NCBI GenBank assembly: GCA_035291605.1
Contig: DATDRS010000200.1
Span: forward strand, 1-8,649
Length of the DNA: 8,649 bases
Source of the DNA: DATDRS01 sp035291605
GTDB taxonomy: Bacteria; Chloroflexota; Anaerolineae; Anaerolineales; UBA6663
Reading direction: 5' to 3'
A program made the translations under genes and the position numbers. The notes below the pieces were generated by a model that saw only the letters and a program-made list of their open reading frames with translations, was not told where the DNA came from and made no database searches. This document shows, piece by piece, positions 5,489 through 8,649 of the stretch (position 1 is its first letter; every line of letters begins with the position of its first letter).

Positions 5489-7165
5489 ATGACCTCCACC
5501 CTCTCCCCATCGCCCAGGCCCCGCGCAGTCGGCGGCCTGCAAGGCTGGCTGGCGCATCGCCGCATCGGCCAACGCCGCCTCAACCGCACCCTGCTCCTCG
5601 CGGCTTCGGGCGTGGCCGCGCTGGTGACGACTCCGCTCGCCTACATCCTCTATCGCGCGGCCGCCGGCGGCGCCGAGACGTGGGCGCGCCTCTGGCAGAC
5701 GCGCCTCGTCAGCCTCCTGGGCAACACGCTCGCGCTCATGGCTGCCGTCACTTTCGGCACGCTGCTCCTGGGGACAGCGCTCGCGTTTTTGGTGGAACGC
5801 ACCGACCTGCCCTTGCGGCGCGCCTGGCGCTGGCTGCTGGCCCTCCCCCTTGCCATGCCCGCCTTCATCGGGGCGGTCGTCCACGTGGCCCTGCTTCGAC
5901 CGCGCGGGGGGATCCTCCCCCGTTTCTTCGCCGACGCCTTCGGAGTCGCTATCCCCTTGCCCTCGCCCTTCGGCCTGTGGGGCGCGACATTCATGCTCAC
6001 GCTGTTCATGTACCCCTACGTGTATTTGCTCAGCGCGGCGGCGTTTCGCTCTCTGCACGCCTCGCTCGAAGAAGCCGCGCGCTCGTTCGGCTACAGCGCA
6101 TGGCGCACGCTCTGGAAAGTGACGCTGCCCGTCCTGCGCCCCGGCCTCACGGCCGGCGCGCTGCTCGTCGCGCTCGACATCCTGGCCGAGTACGGCACGG
6201 TCGCGCTCCTGCGCTACGAGACCTTCAGCGCGGCCATCTTCCTGCAGCTCAGCGGGCGCTACGACCGCGCGGCGGCCTCGGTGTTGAGCGGCGTGCTGGT
6301 CGTGCTGGCGATTGCGGTGCTGGCCGGGGAGATCCGCTTGCAGGGCCAGGCCCGCTTCGAGCAGGTGAGCAGCAGCTGGCGGCCCGCGCCGCGCCTCTCC
6401 CTCGGGCGTTGGCGCTGGCTCGCGTTTGCGTTCGTCTGTTTCGTCGCGCTCAACACGCTCTTTGTGCCGCTCACCGTCCTGGGCGCCTGGACGGTTCAAG
6501 GCCGGCTCGACGCCTCATTTGCGGCGAGCGTCTATCGCTCTTCGGCGCAAAATCTGTGGGGCTACGCCTGGAACAGCGTATGGAGCGCGGGCCTCGCCGC
6601 CCTCGCCGCCGTGATTCTTTCTCTGCCCGTCGCGTATCTTGCAGTGCGCTACCCGCGCCTCACCTCGCGCGCCCTCTCGCGCCTCTGCCAGGTGGGCTAC
6701 GCGCTCCCCGGCGTCGTGGTGGCCCTCAGCCTGATCCTGCTCGTCAATCGGGGTCTGCCCTGGCTCTATGGGACGCCCCTCGTGGTCGTGCTGGCCTATG
6801 TCGTCCGGCACATGCCTCAGGCCGTGCGCGCCAGCGAGTCCGCGCTCATGCAAATCTCGCCGTCGCTCGAAGAAGCCGCGCGCAGCCTGGGCCGCCGCCC
6901 CGTCATGGTCGTGCTCACCGTCACGCTGCCGCTCATCTTCCCCGGCCTGCTCTCCGGCGCAGCGCTGGTGTTCCTCACCTCGCTCAAAGAACTGCCCGCT
7001 ACCCTGCTCCTCCGTCCCGCCGGATTCGACACCCTCGCCGTGCGCGTCTGGATGGCCGCCGGAGACGGCGTCTACGCCCAGGCCGCCCCCGCTGCCCTGC
7101 TCCTCATCGCGTGCGCCGCTGTCCCGCTCGTCTTTCTCCTGCGGCGAAGCGTTCTACAATCATAA
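5489..7165 (+). CDS. fbpB: Ferric-iron ABC transporter permease, two fused transmembrane domains (FbpB-like)
   Basis: Inner-membrane channel of the importer, 558 residues, with a basic N-terminal cytoplasmic segment (about 1-33) and then many hydrophobic helices in two similar halves, about twelve in all. Each half carries the EAA loop that docks on the ATPase: LEEAARSFGYSAWRTLWKVTLP (Glu194, Gly201) and LEEAARSLGRRPVMVVLTVTLP (Glu461, Gly468), 267 residues apart. This fused two-domain form is typical of the FbpB/AfuB/thiamine ThiP group. The ATG at 5489 is used because the signal-less basic tail precedes the first helix at about residue 34; the ribosome binding site is poor (AGGA about 18 nt upstream). 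It follows the lipoprotein gene after a gap filled by the inverted-repeat element and lies 25 bp before the ATPase gene. Iron specificity is inferred from the binding protein. Confidence 0.92.
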   Translation: MTSTLSPSPRPRAVGGLQGWLAHRRIGQRRLNRTLLLAASGVAALVTTPLAYILYRAAAGGAETWARLWQTRLVSLLGNTLALMAAVTFGTLLLGTALAFLVERTDLPLRRAWRWLLALPLAMPAFIGAVVHVALLRPRGGILPRFFADAFGVAIPLPSPFGLWGATFMLTLFMYPYVYLLSAAAFRSLHASLEEAARSFGYSAWRTLWKVTLPVLRPGLTAGALLVALDILAEYGTVALLRYETFSAAIFLQLSGRYDRAAASVLSGVLVVLAIAVLAGEIRLQGQARFEQVSSSWRPAPRLSLGRWRWLAFAFVCFVALNTLFVPLTVLGAWTVQGRLDASFAASVYRSSAQNLWGYAWNSVWSAGLAALAAVILSLPVAYLAVRYPRLTSRALSRLCQVGYALPGVVVALSLILLVNRGLPWLYGTPLVVVLAYVVRHMPQAVRASESALMQISPSLEEAARSLGRRPVMVVLTVTLPLIFPGLLSGAALVFLTSLKELPATLLLRPAGFDTLAVRVWMAAGDGVYAQAAPAALLLIACAAVPLVFLLRRSVLQS

Positions 7166-7178
7166 TGGCTCATGAGGG

Positions 7179-7184
7179 TATAAT
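7179..7184 (+). promoter_or_regulatory. TATAAT element just before the ATPase start
   Basis: A perfect TATAAT ends 6 bp before the ATG at 7191, the spacing expected of a leaderless transcript. No -35 is visible at 17-18 bp. A weak GAGGG (7174-7178), 12 nt before the ATG, offers an ordinary translation signal instead, so the hexamer may be chance. Confidence 0.3.
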
Positions 7185-7190
7185 TCCCCC

Positions 7191-8255
7191 ATGCCCGCCC
7201 TCGAGCTCCTCTCCGTCCTCAAACGCTACAGCCTCGACGCGCCGCCCGCCGTTGATCATGTCTCACTGCAAGTGGAAAAGGGCGAAATCCTCAGCATCGT
7301 CGGCCCCAGCGGGTGCGGCAAGACTTCCACGCTCCGGCTCATCGCGGGCTTTGAGCGCCCCGATGCAGGGGCCGTTTCCATCAGTGGACGCGTGGTGGCC
7401 AACCACACCGTGTGGACGCCCCCCGAGCGGCGTGGGGTGGGCATGGTGTTTCAAGATCACGCGCTCTTCCCGCACCTCACCGTGCGCGAAAATGTGGCCT
7501 TTGGTATGCGCGGCAAACCGCGCGACCGCGCCCAAACCGACGTGGCCCACCTCCTGCGACTCGTCGGCCTTGCCGCCCTCGCCGACCGCTACCCGCACGA
7601 GCTTTCAGGCGGCGAGCGCCAGCGCGCGGCCCTCGCCCGCGCCCTCGCGCCCGAACCCGTGCTCGTCCTGCTCGACGAGCCCTTCAGCAGCCTCGACGCC
7701 GACCGGCGCGCCAATATGCGCGAGCAGGTGCGCGCTATCCTCCGCACCCTGCACGCCACCGCCGTCTTCGTCACCCATGACCAGGAAGAAGCCCTGTTCA
7801 TGGGCGACCGCATCGCCGTGCTGAACCAGGGGCGCGTCGAGCAGATTGACTCGCCCGAAAAAATCTTCCACGCCCCGGCCACGCGCTTCGTCGCCGACTT
7901 CATGGGCCACACCGATTTCCTCCCCGGCGAGGTGACCGCCGACGGCATCCTCACCGAAATCGGCCTCCTGCCCCAGCGCGTGGCCCTGCCCCCCGGCACG
8001 GCGGTGGAACTCGCCATCCGCGCGGACGACGTGACCTTTGAGCGCGACCGCGCCTCGCGGGCGCGCCTGCTCGCGCGGCACTTCAAAGGCGCGCAAAACG
8101 TCTACCGCGTGCGCCTCCCCTCGGGGCGCTTGCTCCACAGCCTCCAGCCCCACACCCTCATCCTGCCTCCCGGCGCCCCCGTCCGCGTCTGGTCGAATGC
8201 CGGGCATCCCCTCGCATGCTTCCACGAAGGCAAGTTAGTTCCACCTATCGAATAA
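7191..8255 (+). CDS. fbpC: Ferric-iron ABC transporter ATP-binding protein (FbpC-like)
   Basis: Cytoplasmic ATPase that powers the importer, 354 residues, usual for this class. Motifs run in order: Walker A GPSGCGKT (38-45), Q-loop FQDHALFPH (Gln88), signature LSGGERQR (138-145), Walker B LVLLDEPFSSLD (158-169, Asp162, Glu163) and switch His196 in VFVTHDQEEAL. All catalytic residues are present. After about residue 230 comes a TOBE-type regulatory domain (FLPGEVTADG..., VELAIRADDVTF...), as in FbpC, PotA and MalK relatives. It lies 25 bp downstream of the permease gene, so it is probably part of the same operon, though a TATAAT at 7179 hints at an extra start. Its last 11 bp overlap the convergent glutamate racemase gene. 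The substrate assignment rests on the neighbouring binding protein. Confidence 0.94.
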   Translation: MPALELLSVLKRYSLDAPPAVDHVSLQVEKGEILSIVGPSGCGKTSTLRLIAGFERPDAGAVSISGRVVANHTVWTPPERRGVGMVFQDHALFPHLTVRENVAFGMRGKPRDRAQTDVAHLLRLVGLAALADRYPHELSGGERQRAALARALAPEPVLVLLDEPFSSLDADRRANMREQVRAILRTLHATAVFVTHDQEEALFMGDRIAVLNQGRVEQIDSPEKIFHAPATRFVADFMGHTDFLPGEVTADGILTEIGLLPQRVALPPGTAVELAIRADDVTFERDRASRARLLARHFKGAQNVYRVRLPSGRLLHSLQPHTLILPPGAPVRVWSNAGHPLACFHEGKLVPPIE

Positions 8256-8649
8256 TGCTAATCTCCACTCTCTCCCACTTTACCCTCCTCACCTTCCTCC
8301 TCTCAATCTTCAACTGCCCCAGCGCGCGCTCGAACTCTCTCGGCTCGCCACTGGTGAAATAGATCAACTCCCCGGACTCCTCACCCCCCTGCCCCTCTGC
8401 ATTCTCATTGTGCCTGAAGTGATTGAGCAGAACCCGTTCGACCTGCCGCGCGACCGCTGGGGCTGGGTCAATCACGCGCACGGCCGGCCCGCAGATTTTC
8501 TCCAGCAGCGGGATCACAAACGGGTAGTGTGTGCAGCCGAGGACAAGCGCGTCAATGTTCTGCGCGAGCATCGGCTCGACCCATCCACGCAGCAGTTCTT
8601 CGGTCTCCGGCGTGTCCATCTTTCCCGTTTCAATCTGTTCCACCAGCCC
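8245..8649 (-). CDS. murI: Glutamate racemase, C-terminal part (5' end beyond window)
   Basis: Glutamate racemase interconverts L- and D-glutamate to supply D-glutamate for peptidoglycan. The visible 134 residues read in from the window edge (GLVEQIETG...), so the GTG at 8643 is internal and the start lies outside. The diagnostic motif is LVLGCTHYPF, with the second catalytic cysteine and the adjacent Thr-His, followed by VIDPAPAVARQ and FTSGEPREF, all family hallmarks. A Glu/Gly-rich segment (NENAEGQGGEESGE) precedes the last of these. The catalytic N-terminal half is not visible, so intactness cannot be judged. It converges on the iron ATPase gene with an 11-bp overlap of coding ends (8245-8255) and no terminator in between. 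It is a housekeeping gene and has no evident link to the iron locus. Confidence 0.93.
   Translation of the reverse strand, partial: GLVEQIETGKMDTPETEELLRGWVEPMLAQNIDALVLGCTHYPFVIPLLEKICGPAVRVIDPAPAVARQVERVLLNHFRHNENAEGQGGEESGELIYFTSGEPREFERALGQLKIERRKVRRVKWERVEISIIR

Noticed and set aside
5390..6499. A 369-codon minus-strand open frame opposite the permease
   Set aside because: The composition is Glu/Gln/Arg/Gly-rich and repetitive with no recognisable fold, as expected of the antisense of a hydrophobic GC-rich gene.
5449..7824. A 791-codon plus-strand open frame spanning both permease and ATPase genes
   Set aside because: It is out of frame with two proteins that carry complete family motifs, and its translation is Arg/Ala/Pro-rich without domains; long shadow frames are expected in GC-rich DNA.

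Overview
The window is GC-rich DNA with tightly packed genes and one TTG start, fitting a high-GC bacterium. A two-helix GAF histidine kinase, a lipoprotein-type iron-binding protein and a COG2865-like AlbA/GHKL protein would suit an environmental lineage such as Chloroflexota, but this is a weak inference; nothing here (no rRNA, no lineage marker) fixes the taxon.

Layout. (1) 3-1292, plus strand: 3' part of an AlbA_2/GHKL ATPase-like protein with a winged-helix tail. (2) 1293-1426: a gap with four 11-bp operator-like units and an extended -10 element. (3) 1427-3067, plus: a membrane-anchored GAF histidine kinase with no response regulator beside it. (4) 4163-3079, minus: a two-gene operon of metalloregulators, a DtxR/MntR-family protein followed by a Fur-family protein with an ATGA overlap, ending 11 bp from the kinase gene tail to tail. 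(5) 4164-4302: a divergent regulatory region with candidate promoters in both directions whose -10 elements overlap. (6) 4303-8255, plus: a ferric-iron ABC importer (binding lipoprotein, fused double permease, ATPase). Its first gap holds an 83-nt structured inverted-repeat element with two mutually exclusive folds. (7) 8649-8245, minus: the C-terminal part of glutamate racemase, overlapping the ATPase gene tail to tail by 11 bp.

How the genes work together. The centre reads as an iron-uptake locus. The lipoprotein would bind Fe(III) outside the membrane, the permease would carry it across, and the ATPase would power transport. The divergent DtxR-Fur pair is placed to control the importer from the shared 139-bp region. 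The unusual parts are two metalloregulator families in one operon, the loss of canonical sensing ligands in the Fur protein and of one primary ligand in the DtxR protein, the foldable element between binding protein and permease, and the helically phased operator array before the orphan kinase. No CRISPR array, tRNA, rRNA, insertion sequence or integrase was seen. No gap exceeds 150 bp.
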